In this document: positions 26,901 to 34,056 of the stretch, piece by piece
Layout: the number at the start of each line of letters is the position of its first letter
Numbering within the stretch: the stretch's first letter is position 1
Source of the DNA: Siphonodentalium dalli
Lineage: Eukaryota > Mollusca > Scaphopoda > Gadilida > Siphonodentaliidae
Assembly: GCA_032622095.1 (NCBI GenBank)
Contig: CP136064.1
Location: forward strand, 5,883,512 to 5,947,511
Direction of reading: 5' to 3'
DNA length: 64,000 nucleotides
Made by a program: the position numbers and the translations under genes
Notes under the pieces: model-generated
Databases searched by the model: none
Told to the model about the DNA's origin: nothing
Seen by the model: the letters and a program-made list of their open reading frames with translations, nothing else

Positions 26901-29900
26901 GGTAATGCTAGCCTGCTATGCGGGATAGCATCACAAAATTCAACCTCATTCTGCAAATGACAGGCACACTCAAACTCAGACTTGAACAACAATTAGAAAT
27001 AAAAGCTACATTCCATTCAAAAATAAAAATAGTGCAAATATCATGAGGTGAATGTCACAAAACGAAAACTACAGAAACATCAGACCATCTCAAGTGGACC
27101 AAAATAACTACAGGCCACAAGATGTAAACATCAGACCATCTCAAGTGGAACAAAATAACTACAGTCCCCAAGATGTAAACATCAGACCATCTCAAGTGGA
27201 ACAAAATAACTACAGTCCACAAGATGTAAACATCAGACCATCTCAAGTGGAACAAAATAACTACAGTCCCCAAGATGTAAACATCAGACCATCTCAAGTG
27301 GAACAAAATAACTACAGTCCCCAAGATGTAAACATCAGACCATCTCAAGTGGAACAAAATAACTACAGAAACTGTCAAAGGTCAACTTGACATAAATCTA
27401 ATAACTCCTATCTACCCATCATGCTGATAAAGTTGACAAAGTGCAGTAAATTTATAAATAAAGTTTATGCAATGTTAGTCCAAGTTTCCATCATGTTCAA
27501 AGAAATAATACTCAATCTTGTACCACTAAGATTTAAAGGGGGACTGTATCCGGCATCAGGTCTGAGAATAAGGTACCTGTTCAAAGTTGACCCTGTGCCA
27601 ATGCATTCTCTTATATATGCGAGTCGACCATAGGTCGCCTCGCATATATAAGAGAATGCATTGGCCTAACAATTTTTTTAAATAAATGTTTCTTACAATT
27701 TTTAGGACATAAAATAAAAAACATCCATTACCCTGCAGGGAGCCCCACACATATATAGAAGCATATAGAAGAGTGTCGTCTGCTCATGTTTGTCTGGGGC
27801 TCTGTATGGGTGAAATTATAAAATTGTTAAAGAATACAAGAAAAAATTATTAAAATTGTAAAAAATTGTTAGGCCAATGCATTCTCTTATACATGTATAT
27901 CCTATGGTCGACTCGCATATATAAGAGAATGCATTGGCACAGGGTAAAAAAATCCTGACTTACGACTGGATTTGATATAGCGGGTCACATATTCTGTTGA
28001 GTATAAAAGGAGATTGGCCGGATTTAGTGTACAGTACCCCGTTAACCCATTCTATAAATTAGTATGAGAAATGTCTGAACAATATAGATAACTAAACTTT
28101 AAGAATATAACATACATTAGCCCAGCCGCAGCCTGACTTGTTCTCTGGACTCACAATCCGCTTGCAGTGTAATGCCCATGTGCTCGGACTCTGGAACAAG
28201 TCTGCTGACTCCTCGTCCTTTATCTGTCCATTAGATAACAAATCCGCAAGGAACTTCCGACCCTGTAAACACAAGTGACGTCATTTCATTATATGCTCGC
28301 CGACCCTGTAAACACAAGTGACGTCATTTCATTATATGCTCGCCGACCCTGTAAACACAAGTGACGTCATTTCATTATATGCTCGCCGACCCTGTAAACA
28401 CAAGTGACGTCATTTCATTATATGCTCGCCGACCCTGTAAACACAATTACATCATTTCATTATATGCTTGCCTATAAAATAGCGGAAAATTACCAAAACA
28501 TAAATCGCCTTCTCTATCTCTTCAGATCTACAGTGAAATTTATGTTTTGTTATTTCACTATAGGTTTCGATTTTAATTATTTCACTGTAGGGCTTGAAAC
28601 TAACATGCATTGCCAAGGTCGATCAAGTGATCATTGCACCCTGTACACTAGCCAATCAAAAGCGACGAATTTATGATCAATGTGATCAATCGATAATTCT
28701 ATGTTTGAATCACAGCGTGTCCATTTCAATGGCTCTTTCCTGTTTGTAAACACTGACATGTGTGCTCTTTAATTAAGTAAAATTAATTATTTCATTAATT
28801 AACACTTAACTTTAACTAATTAAAGACTTAACTTAGCAACTTTGAGCCTAAATAAGCAACATATCATAAAAAGAATACCTACAGTTTTTTGTTTGAATTC
28901 CTGAAACCAAGCCTTGAAATAGGGTGTCTGTCATTTGCAGAATGAGGTCCCCAGAGGGTGAATTTAGTGATGCTACCCCGTATAGCAGGCTAGCATCACC
29001 AAATTCACCCTCTGGGGACCTCATTCTGCAAATGACAGACACCCTATTTCAAGGCTTGCTCATTCCTTGTAGCCACTCATGAAAATTTGATATTTCTCTC
29101 CAGACACAAATGAATATTTCGGTATTCAAACAAAAACTGAAGGTATTCTCTATATTTTGCTGGCGAGGATCACATTATAGATAGAATTTATACCTTACTC
29201 ATATTAAAATTTGTGCAGTAATATTTTTTGCACACCAATCTAAAACTGAGCAAAAAATAAAACGACTCATATGTTTAACCCTTTACCCAACAAAACCGGC
29301 CAAAAACGCCCAAATAAAGCTTCAACAGCCTAAAATATCTTCGGTCTGTCTCAATAACACCATACAAATATGGATATCATTGGAACCGGTTCATTGACCA
29401 CATTGTGATGATTACATTTATGGCCTGTGCCAATGCATTCTCTTATATATGCGAGTCGACCATAGGTCGCCTCGCATATATAAGAGAATGCATTGGCCTA
29501 ACACTTTTTACCATTTTTTCTTACATTCTTTAACAATTTTATAATTTTTTCTTACATTTTTTAACAATTTTTAACAATTTTTCTACATTCTTTGACAATT
29601 TTATCAATTTTAATATGTGTTAAGCCAATGCATTCTCTTGTATATGCGAGGCGACCTATGGTCGGCTCGCATATATAAGAGAATGCATTGGCACATGGCC
29701 GTTCTGTTGGGTAAAGAGTTAATGTCAAACAATAGGAAAATAAGAGGAGAGCTATTTTAGATAAATGTAGATAAATAGACAATTATATTTAAATGCAGTT
29801 AACCAATCTTTAACGGCATTATTCTTAGATCATTCATGTTGAAATGATTCAAGAAATATGTATACTCTAGGTTGAAGGTGCACGAAAGCATGCCTCCTTA

Positions 29901-32252
29901 TTCATAACCATGGGTGACACTGTGGTCAAACAGTCTGATTTAGTTATGCATTTAAAATATATGCAACCAAGAGTTGATTCTATCTGAAGTCAGTAACATA
30001 TACGCAGAATTGAAGAAGGAACACTGTTTATTTACATGAACTTTATTTGATAACAAAACATAAATTTAACACAAGCAAGATAAAATACATGAAGAAGCAC
30101 AATAATGAAGCACACAGAGTCTTGAAATGTCTACAACTTGATATGTTTATTAGACTTGAGCATCATCTGCTGCTGATGTTTTTGCGAGATGTCGTGTTAT
30201 TGTCAAAGAGAGATTTGAGATTTAGTTGTAAGTGAGCTAAAGATTTATGTTTTGGTAATTCAATTCCATGATGTCTATGAATATTTATTAAATATAAGAA
30301 TGATTATTTGTACCATATAAGCAGCCATCTTCACAACAAAATTATTACGCAGTTGTGTTCTATTTGATGTATATTATGTATATTACTAATGTCTTTAATA
30401 TATAAACAGGTATCTTTAGGAATAAAATAAAATTTGGATAAAACATTTAAGGTAAATCTCCAGGTGAACTGAACTTGTCATTTTCCTCAAGTGTGCAAAC
30501 CTGGAAAAGGGGTGTGCCAACAATCTGGAACTGCATCCAATTTCAAAGTCGAAAAGGGTTAATAACTCTGTAAAAAAAAAAAATCTGTCATCTATATACA
30601 TGTTGCACATCTCCAATATGTGGGTAACAATACTCTGAAGTTTCAAATATCTAGGATGAAAACTGTAGGAGGAGTTGATTACACCATGAAGGTACCCTCA
30701 TACTGAAAATTCGAAAAGGGTTAATAACTCCGTAAAAAAAAAAAAAAATTCCGTCACCTATATACATGTTGCACATCTTCAATATATGGGCAACAATATT
30801 CTGAACTTTCAAATCTCTGGGATGAAATCTGTAGGAGATGATTACACCATGAAGGTACTCAAAAGTGTGACGGACGGACGAACGGATGGATGGACGGACA
30901 AACCCTGATTCTATAGTCCCCCTTTTCTTTCAGAACGTCGGGGGACAATAAATGTGAGACTTCAGAAATTTATCATTTGAGCAGCGAACAAGAACATCAC
31001 TAAGGTCGGCAAAATATGCTCATGGTAATTCCAACAAATGGCCATAACTCTGGTGATTTGGAACCCAAATTCGAACTGTATTTTAGGCTAGTAAACTCAC
31101 AAATCAAATGTCATTCCATTCGGTCCAGACTTACTAAGTTACCATCCGGATATGAAAAAACTGAGTGCAAATTCCAACAAAAACTCTAAAAAACAACAAC
31201 TGTGGTGAAAATTGGAGGGCCATAACTCTGATTACACCATGAAGGTACCCTCATACTGAAAACCAAATTTGAACTTGACCAGTATTTTGTGATATAAAAC
31301 CCACGTATCAAATTTAATTCCATTCAGTAGAGACTATCTAAAGTTATCTGGAAACCAAAAGCCAACGGACAGATGGATACCCAGACTGTCAGATGGACAG
31401 ATCAAAAACATATTACCTGTACGTCCCGTTTTTTAAAGCAGGCATATACAAAATTATTTTTCAAGACTTTTTCAATCTGAGGCAATCCCTAAAGGAGAGA
31501 AAAAGCTTCATTGATGTAAAATTTCATAATATTCGGACACCGCCACACTGGTCAGAACTAAGGCAGCATCGATGCGGAACTTCATTGCAATGTTTATGTT
31601 AAGATGCAACACACATTCTAACGTTTATGTTATGATGCAACATGCATCACGATAATGATGCAGAATAGCTAATTTACACAACGATTAATTCAGCCTTCGT
31701 TGCAGGATCAAGTTGCTCACTGCCCGCAAGGCAACTTCCAACCTGATTCCTGATTAGGAAGGGTCAATTTATCTACTTTATTTTTCTCATTGATGAAATT
31801 GATATGTCATTTTGGGAAATAAAAGTTGAGAAAGTAAATACTTTTTATTGCACTCAGTTGAGACTATCGAAAGTTATCATTCGGAAACCAATAGCGAATG
31901 GACGGATCAATAACATAATACGTCCCCTTTTTAAAAAAACGGTCATATAAAAAAATTAGGAATGAGTATATTAAAGAATGGCATACCAGATATCTTATAG
32001 ACAACACGCCAGTTATATTAAAGAATGGCATACCAGGTATCTTATAGACAACACGCCTGTTCCTGGTTGGATCACCTTATCCTTTAGAAGCATAGACAGA
32101 GTGACACCTCGACCAGTTAGCGCATGCCATGTTGGTCGATCAGTGTTATCCGATTCCTCAGCGATCTCGTCTCCTCCACCATCGCTTGCTATTTCTTCGT
32201 CATCTTCCATAGGCTCCTCCAGACAAGGTTCATCTTTCGATGCTACAAACAT
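2819..32252 (-). CDS. MPND: MPND (MPN domain-containing protein), exons 1-10, 3' end outside window
   Basis: Ten exons read on the minus strand: 32252-32034, 28262-28116, 22760-22674, 21788-21442, 16863-16826, 16384-16138, 14465-14369, 8791-8719, 4976-4900, 2987-2819. All splice phases agree and every intron is GT-AG. The product opens with a RAMA domain (exons 1-3, GVLSIRYLGRKFLADLL and KSGCGWANIKYKGQK). A charged linker follows, then an MPN/JAMM domain with the catalytic Glu in SEVVGYLGG (exon 8) and the zinc motif HSHP-x6-S-x2-D in exon 10. From knowledge of the family, JAMM proteins of this kind are zinc isopeptidases, and the RAMA domain of MPND has been linked to sensing N6-methyladenine in DNA; I expect a nuclear protein. 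The C-terminal exons lie left of base 1. Oddities: about 29 kb for some 390 codons, and repeat arrays on several splice junctions. Assignment comes from remembered family sequence, not from a search. Confidence 0.92.
3431..4030 (-). pseudogene. 69-bp repeat encoding STPR-like 23-residue repeats, frameshifted
   Basis: About 8.5 units of 69 bp read on the minus strand as RRAAETPDERQDRLKDVRTQ plus LAA, a 23-residue periodicity. The composition (RRAAETP-x-x-R-x-x-RL) resembles the score-and-three-peptide repeat, a DNA-binding repeat found in silkworm FMBP-1 and in some transposon-associated proteins of invertebrates. A 2-bp insertion near 3750 shifts the frame, there is no visible start or catalytic domain, and it sits in MPND intron 9. 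Probably a decayed gene or transposon fragment. Confidence 0.6.
4511..4868. mobile_element. piggyBac-type MITE (CCTTTCATGAC ends) with nested hAT MITE
   Basis: TTAA flanks both sides (4507-4510 and 4869-4872). The right end AGTCATAGAAGGG is an eroded inverse of the left GCCTTTCATGAC. A second copy of the right half is at 50650-50840 and a third, rearranged, at about 58300-58506. Confidence 0.7.
4679..4829. mobile_element. hAT-type hairpin MITE, 151 bp, with target duplication
   Basis: Nearly the whole element is one inverted repeat: CAAGCCTTGAAATAG...CTATTTCAAGGCTTG around GCTACCCCGCATAGCGGGC. The 8-bp duplication GTTTTCGC at 4671-4678 and 4830-4837 places the family in hAT. It is inserted in the piggyBac-type MITE 4511-4868, so it is the younger of the two. 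Confidence 0.9.
4900..4976 (-). CDS. MPND: MPND exon 9
   Basis: The 77-nt exon starts after TTTTTATCTTTCAG and encodes LSIIQAFPCRCHLGDKNSVP and then RVEDE, ending at donor GTACGT. It matches the LTVLRAFPCRSRLGD...EEE segment between the catalytic Glu and the JAMM motif. The acceptor with the first part of the exon is the founder of the 81-82-bp array immediately upstream in the transcript. Confidence 0.93.
4959..6330 (-). repeat. Tandem array of MPND exon 9 acceptor (81-82-bp units)
   Basis: CCTGTATAATA occurs at 4959, 5040, 5122, 5204, 5286, 5367, 5449, 5531, 5612, 5693, 5775, 5857, 5938, 6020, 6102, 6184 and 6273. That is 17 copies, the first being the real exon. On the minus strand each carries the acceptor TTTTTATCTTTCAG (or TTTTTTTCTTTCAG or TTTTTGTATTTCAG) followed by ATTTAAGTATTATACAGG. 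In many copies CGGTGTCAGTTAGGT from further inside the exon follows, with about 9 exon bases deleted. The last two copies are degenerate. Confidence 0.96.
6410..7309. mobile_element. Non-autonomous hAT element, 900 bp
   Basis: Ends are TAGTGTTGAAACGATTAGT and (reverse complement) TAGGGTTGAAACGATTAATC. An exact 8-bp target duplication GTAGAAGC lies at 6402-6409 and 7310-7317. The inside has no transposase; the open frames are short and unrelated to hAT proteins. It lies in MPND intron 8. A second copy of the left end occurs at 33634. Confidence 0.92.
7863..8254. mobile_element. piggyBac-type MITE with two hairpins
   Basis: TTAA on both sides. Ends are CCCTTTACCCAACAGAAGGG and TTTTGTTGGGTAAAGGG. 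Inside are two long inverted repeats built on CAATGCATTCTCTTATATAT, separated by an A/T-rich spacer. A unique tail with TATTTTAGGCTGTTGAAGC follows. CCC/GGG ends at TTAA are the piggyBac hallmark. No transposase. Confidence 0.85.
8719..8791 (-). CDS. MPND: MPND exon 8 (catalytic Glu of JAMM domain)
   Basis: The 73-nt exon is bounded by GCATTGTAG and GTAAGT. It encodes DYHCHLTMSEVVGYLGGKWD and PNTQ. The Glu of SEVVGYLGG is the conserved catalytic acid of JAMM proteases. The human counterpart reads DFHSHLTRSEVVGYLGG. Confidence 0.95.
9229..9610. mobile_element. piggyBac-type MITE with two hairpins
   Basis: Same family as 7863-8254, about 95 percent alike by eye, TTAA on both sides. A one-base change (AACATGCATTGG for AGAATGCATTGG) breaks one hairpin arm. 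Confidence 0.85.
10175..14420 (-). repeat. Tandem array of MPND exon 7 end plus 5' splice site (59/52-bp units)
   Basis: Roughly 70-75 units of 59 bp alternate with a 52-bp form that lacks 7 bp. A few 54- and 58-bp variants lie at the edges. Read on the minus strand, each unit contains TTCACCATCACTGTCGCAAC, then GATGCTTCTCATG and GTAAGTTATATATAGAA. This is the last 40 or so bases of exon 7 joined to its donor. The copy at 14369 is the real exon boundary. Two 54-bp copies (GTAAGTTTGCAACCC type) lie next to it, then the main TATATA-bearing series. Units differ at several sites, so the array is not an assembly stutter. Confidence 0.97.
14369..14465 (-). CDS. MPND: MPND exon 7 (start of MPN domain)
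   Basis: The 97-nt exon after acceptor TTTGTTTCCAG encodes DPNTLVKCETFTNSGIVQPF and then TITVATNAMLLM. This matches the NPHTLVEVTSF...QPFNVAVSSN region of vertebrate MPND. The donor is ATG then GTAAGT, an excellent match to U1 snRNA. The last about 40 nt of this exon plus the donor are repeated through the next 4.2 kb of intron. Confidence 0.93.
14558..14708. mobile_element. hAT-type hairpin MITE
   Basis: Full-length copy with CAAGCCTTGAAATAG termini. It is followed by three partial copies at 14745-14955 (GAATGAGGTCCCCAGAGGGT cores) and a rearranged double copy at 15222-15405. Confidence 0.85.
15713..16104. mobile_element. piggyBac-type MITE with two hairpins
   Basis: Same family, TTAA on both sides, right end GGGTAAAGAG. 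It lies in MPND intron 6, 33 bp from the exon 6 donor. Confidence 0.85.
16138..16384 (-). CDS. MPND: MPND exon 6 (charged linker with 16-residue repeats)
   Basis: The 247-nt exon runs from acceptor CATTGTTGCAG to donor GTAATA. It encodes about 2.5 copies of a 48-bp coding repeat (ADRAPREK and ADPVPHGK blocks), then KPSVERKAVKFSTLGRRRME. The last segment aligns by position with the stretch that precedes the NPHTLV region in vertebrate MPND. It joins exon 7 as MEN-DPNTLV. Donor strength is modest. The end of a piggyBac-type MITE (15713-16104) is only 33 bp downstream of the donor. Confidence 0.8.
16826..16863 (-). CDS. MPND: MPND exon 5 (38-nt linker exon)
   Basis: This small exon sits between ACTATTTTTTAG and GTACGT. 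It encodes SSPEPVEQPQEE in the phase demanded by exon 4 (2 nt left over) and exon 6 (which starts with 2 nt). The short length makes it the least certain exon, but splice sites and phase both fit. Confidence 0.7.
17010..17260. repeat. Small direct repeats in MPND intron 4
   Basis: Three copies of a 30-bp unit (AGTAGTGATCATCCACACCA) and a diverged 100-bp duplication (AACAAAGATGAA...CTCCATTGAAT at 16950 and 17138). No splice motif. Confidence 0.75.
17757..17997. mobile_element. hAT MITE half joined to a short TTAA hairpin
   Basis: The left part is the CCCCAGAGGGT...CTGGGGACCTCATTCTGC hairpin. The right part is an 79-bp hairpin (17919-17997), TTAA-flanked, with ends CCCACAGGGAGCCTCACA and its inverse. 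The same combination recurs at 20480-20774 and 32640-32905, so the two travel together. Confidence 0.75.
18834..20471. mobile_element. Non-autonomous hAT element inside a hAT-type MITE
   Basis: Ends TAGGGCTGGGCGATATTTCA and, inverted, TAGGGATGGGTGGTATTG. Target duplication CCCCAGAG at 18826-18833 and 20472-20479. The target lies within a CAAGCCTTGAAATAG-type hairpin MITE, whose halves flank the insertion. At 1638 bp it has room for cargo, but no transposase similarity is visible. Confidence 0.92.
20480..20790. mobile_element. Right half of the split hAT MITE plus short TTAA hairpin
   Basis: This continues the MITE interrupted at 18833. After two hairpin cores it holds the CCCACAGGGAGCC hairpin (20696-20774) and ends TTTCAAGGCTTG, the proper terminus of the hAT MITE. 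Confidence 0.8.
21442..21788 (-). CDS. MPND: MPND exon 4 (Ser/Asp-rich linker)
   Basis: The 347-nt exon is bounded by acceptor TTTCTAG and donor GTGATT, and is open throughout in the phase required by exons 3 and 5. It encodes a disordered, acidic linker with four copies of an SDR-x-(T/S)PV motif (for example SDRITPV, SDRRSPV). Two related segments, ADILNLSKG and TDILNLCVK, recur near its end. This linker is poorly conserved in the family, so the call rests on phase and position. A phosphorylated linker is only a guess from the SP/TP sites. Confidence 0.8.
21898..22118. mobile_element. Composite hairpin MITE, CCCTGCAGGAAGCC end
   Basis: CCCTGCAGGAAGCCCCACAC, a spacer with AAATTGTTAAAG, and one full GCATTCTC hairpin ending CACAGGG. 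It lies in MPND intron 3, between exon 4 and exon 3. Close relatives at 27732-27943 and 60627-60892. Confidence 0.75.
22674..22760 (-). CDS. MPND: MPND exon 3 (end of RAMA domain)
   Basis: The 87-nt exon, phase 0 on both sides, encodes IKYKGQKMDIWKSIWCRRQ and ends SPVQGM. The acceptor is ATCAATTTCAG and the donor GTAAGC. The KYKGQK motif closes the RAMA domain in MPND proteins. In the transcript, the intron upstream ends with the 97-bp G-rich array, which stops about 40 bp before this exon. Confidence 0.92.
22800..26565. repeat. 97-bp G-rich satellite array, about 39 units
   Basis: Units are almost identical. The main variants are an A for C in GCCTCTATAC at 22998, 23192, 24550 and 25035, and one change in the first unit. 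Each unit holds GCGCCTGTGGCGC, a hairpin with 5-bp stem. It also holds a G-tract block (GGGTGGCGGGATGGGGTGG then TGGGTGGG) fitting the G-quadruplex pattern. 97 is not a multiple of three, so open frames here are meaningless. It lies in MPND intron 2, next to the exon 3 acceptor, with G on the template strand. The right end is cut by a hAT-type MITE fragment. Confidence 0.97.
26568..26985. mobile_element. Two eroded hAT-type MITE fragments
   Basis: Cores at 26568-26664 and 26805-26985 keep CACCCTCTGGGGACCTCATT and related text. The first directly abuts the truncated last unit of the 97-bp array. Confidence 0.75.
27076..27378. repeat. 51-bp tandem repeat, six units
   Basis: Units start at 27076, 27127, 27178, 27229, 27280 and 27331. 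Because 51 is a multiple of three the plus strand is open and would read NIRPSQVEQNNYSPQDV per unit. It lies inside an MPND intron on the opposite strand, with no splice-site motif and no conserved flanks, so it is called a repeat and not a gene. Confidence 0.85.
27590..27995. mobile_element. Composite hairpin MITE, two hairpins
   Basis: A hairpin at 27590-27665, the CCCTGCAGGGAGCC segment at 27732, a second hairpin partly replaced by TACATGTATATCCTATGG, and the end TGGATTTGATATAGCGGGTC. It provides the empty-site comparison for the Harbinger-type insertion at 59995-60625. Confidence 0.75.
28116..28262 (-). CDS. MPND: MPND exon 2 (RAMA domain core)
   Basis: The 147-nt exon (49 codons, phase 0 on both sides) begins GGTCGGAAG after acceptor TTGTGTTTACAG and ends GCTAAT before GTATGT. 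It encodes GRKFLADLLSNGQIKDEESA and then HCKRIVSPENKSGCGWAN, the best conserved part of the RAMA domain. The acceptor is the first of five tandem copies reaching to 28474. Confidence 0.93.
28259..28474 (-). repeat. 43-bp array of the MPND exon 2 acceptor, with CRE motifs
   Basis: Five 43-bp units start at 28259, 28302, 28345, 28388 and 28431. Each holds, on the minus strand, ACTTGTGTTTACAG followed by GGTCGG, the acceptor and first six bases of exon 2. The copy at 28262 is contiguous with the exon. Four units contain the palindrome TGACGTCA, a perfect cAMP-response element. The fifth has lost it. Confidence 0.95.
28908..29058. mobile_element. hAT-type hairpin MITE
   Basis: Full-length 151-bp copy with both CAAGCCTTG ends. 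The flanks no longer show an exact duplication. Confidence 0.85.
29279..29718. mobile_element. piggyBac-type MITE, reverse orientation
   Basis: Same family inverted, TTAA on both sides, with a longer A/T-rich spacer between the hairpins (several TAACAATTTT copies). Confidence 0.85.
30450..30960. repeat. About 180-bp direct duplication with GGAC microsatellite
   Basis: GAAAAGGGTTAATAACTC, an A run, then ATATACATGTTGCACATCT and GATTACACCATGAAGGTAC occur twice. A GGACGGACGAACGGATGGAT stretch and CGGGGGACAATAAA follow. Parts recur at 31210-31390 and the GGATCAAAAAC block again near 31900. A dispersed bivalve-type repeat, with no gene. Confidence 0.7.
31975..32060 (-). repeat. 47-bp duplication of the MPND exon 1 donor
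   Basis: The segment containing GGCATACCAGGTATCTTATA on the plus strand is present twice with a 47-bp offset. One copy is at the real donor and one is just downstream in the intron (with A for G). The second copy keeps CTG-GTATGC, so it is a usable donor on paper. Its use would add 47 nt and shift the frame. Confidence 0.85.
32034..32252 (-). CDS. MPND: MPND exon 1 (start codon, acidic N-terminus, start of RAMA domain)
   Basis: The 219-nt exon has its ATG at 32252-32250 and ends TACCTG before donor GTATGC. It encodes an acidic leader (MEDDEEIASD region) followed by VTLSMLLKDKVIQPGTGVLS, the start of the RAMA domain. Phase is 0 at the donor and joins exon 2 as YL-GRKF. The start is the first Met upstream of the conserved domain. 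Both edges of this exon are duplicated nearby (31975-32060 and 32524-32583). Confidence 0.9.
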
Positions 32253-32273
32253 TTTGTGAAATTTGAAAGCTTA

Positions 32274-32520
32274 AATGTGACCCGCCATATCAAATCCAGT
32301 CGTAAGTCGAGATTTTTTTACCCTGTGCCAATGCATTCTCTTATATATGCGAGTCGACCATAGGTCGCCTCGCATATATAAGAGAATGCATTGGCCTAAC
32401 AATTTTTTACAATTTTAATAATTTTTTCTTGTATTCTTTAACAATTTTATAACTTAACCCATACAGAGCCCCAGACAAACATGAGCAGACGACACTCTTC
32501 CATATGCTTCTATATATGTG
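32274..32520. mobile_element. Composite hairpin MITE, TGTGACCCGCCATATC end
   Basis: It begins TGTGACCCGCCATATCAAAT, holds one GCATTCTC hairpin and a CCCATACAGAGCCCC segment, and lies between the two copies of the MPND exon 1 start region. Confidence 0.7.
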
Positions 32521-32523
32521 TGG

Positions 32524-32583
32524 GGCTCCATAGGCTCCTCCTGACAAGGTTCATCTTTCGATGCTACAAACATTTTGTGATAT
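32524..32583 (-). repeat. Duplicate of the MPND exon 1 start region
   Basis: The plus-strand text ATAGGCTCCTCCTGACAAGG and the following CATCTTTCGATGCTACAAAC repeat 32207-32266 nearly base for base. The copy includes a second MFVASKDEPC start. A composite MITE with TGTGACCCGCCATATC end and hairpin (32274-32520) lies between the two copies. Either copy could in principle supply the start codon of a transcript; the downstream one is contiguous with the exon. Confidence 0.85.
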
Positions 32584-32629
32584 ATTTTCAATGGGGATTT
32601 TCAAAAACTATAAAATGGTATAATAAATC

Positions 32630-32905
32630 CAAGTCTTGAAATAGTGTCTGCAGTTTAGTGTGTATAACCCATAGAGAGCCCCACGTAGTCTGGAGCAGAC
32701 AATACTCTGTAGTGCATGCTTCCATCTGGTGGAGGCTCCCTGTGGGTTAAACATTAAACTTTATTAATGATGTTTGAGATGGATGTCTTACATTACTGAT
32801 CAAGTCTGAGTTTAGTGTGCCCGTCATTTGAAGAATGAGGTCACCAGAGGGTGAATTTAGTGACGTTATCCTGCTGTGCGGGGGTAGCATCACCAAATTC
32901 ACCTT
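32630..32905. mobile_element. hAT-type MITE with embedded short TTAA hairpin
   Basis: AAGTCTTGAAATAG at 32630 and the GAATGAGGTCACCAGAGGG core near 32840 flank the 32668-32746 hairpin (CCCATAGAGAGCCCCACGTA end). Confidence 0.7.
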
Positions 32906-33633
32906 CCCTACCCGATCCAGATTAATGCTTACATCACCTGTGTAGCTGTCACTAATAAAACCAACATGGAGTGATAATTCATTGAAGAAAATTTTATTTG
33001 TCCGCTAATACTGATTATCAGGTCAGGGTAATTCACCGATCGCTCTATAATAGTCTGATCGAGCAAAAATAGATTGATTGGTCTTCCTGACACAGTGCAC
33101 ACTGTCGTAAGAGAGGGTCCAAGGGAACTCTAAATTTGAGACCCTCCGTAACTCGTGCTTCGATTCCACATGCTTCGAGTCCAACTTGGATTATAGACTT
33201 GCGGCCTGTAATGAGTTTTCCAGTTTGCCGAAATTGACACATAACACTCCAGCTATAGTCAAACATCATGTTACCGGTAGTAACACTGTCATTAATATGT
33301 CGCAAATTATAAGATGCCGACGGACAGCTGTGCCCTTGATGTAACAACTTGCAATAGACTAATACATGTAATACTACTGACTTGTTACACCAAGTTCATT
33401 AATTATTCTGATTCTCTTTGCCATAACATGTACAAAACAGTTCCCTTTCAAAGTGTGTTAACCCTTGAGATTCCATCTTTTTGCTACATGTATCTGACTA
33501 TATGCTGGTGTTTAAATGTACTCAATCCGATTCCATGTTCCCATATAATCAGATTCCAACAACATTTTTAGAAATGCTGCTTCAGTTATCAGAATCAATT
33601 CTAACGCCTAGAGCTTGATTTTAGAGTTATCCA

Positions 33634-34047
33634 TCTTTAGTGTTGAAACGATTAATCGACTAGTCGAAGTCGATGCGATTATTGAATTAGTCGATCCCGA
33701 AATCTGCTAGTCAATTAGTCGCGAAAGCAGTGCCGAATTACCAAACAATTTAAACAGTTAGGCTATCGAAATACACAATCACAATTAACTTGTTAAAGCC
33801 TTCTTTGTTGTCCCTTTGATGCGATGATTGCTGCTTTCAGTACTCGGTAGTCATGCAAAAGCGGGATCTGTCGGCGTGGCGGCTTTCTTTGAAGTTGATT
33901 ATCAAAGACGGCCGTCTTTGATAATCAACTTCAAAGAATCGGCGCCTATCATGACCGTGTCTATTTCGGCGTGACGCAATTGATCTGAGTGAGAACATTT
34001 TTACACAAAACATATAGAATAATGCACCGGTTCCGATTGTTGCACGT
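33634..34047. mobile_element. hAT left end with a 50-bp perfect palindrome
   Basis: TAGTGTTGAAACGATTAATC at 33634 matches the left end of the 6410-7309 element. No matching right end is found; the MULE inserted at 34057 and a later breakpoint near 35806 have removed it. Bases 33889-33938 form a perfect inverted repeat centred on ACGGCCGT (CTTTGAAGTTGATTATCAAA arm). Confidence 0.6.
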
Positions 34048-34056
34048 GATTCGTAA

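Noticed and set aside
27052..27390. 112-codon plus frame with six NIRPSQVEQNNYSPQDV repeats, and its minus shadow
   Set aside because: Open only because the unit is 51 bp. No conserved flanks, promoter or splice partner.
33045..33347. 100-codon minus frame with reasonable composition
   Set aside because: Not recognised, no splice partner, and it could equally be decayed transposon sequence.
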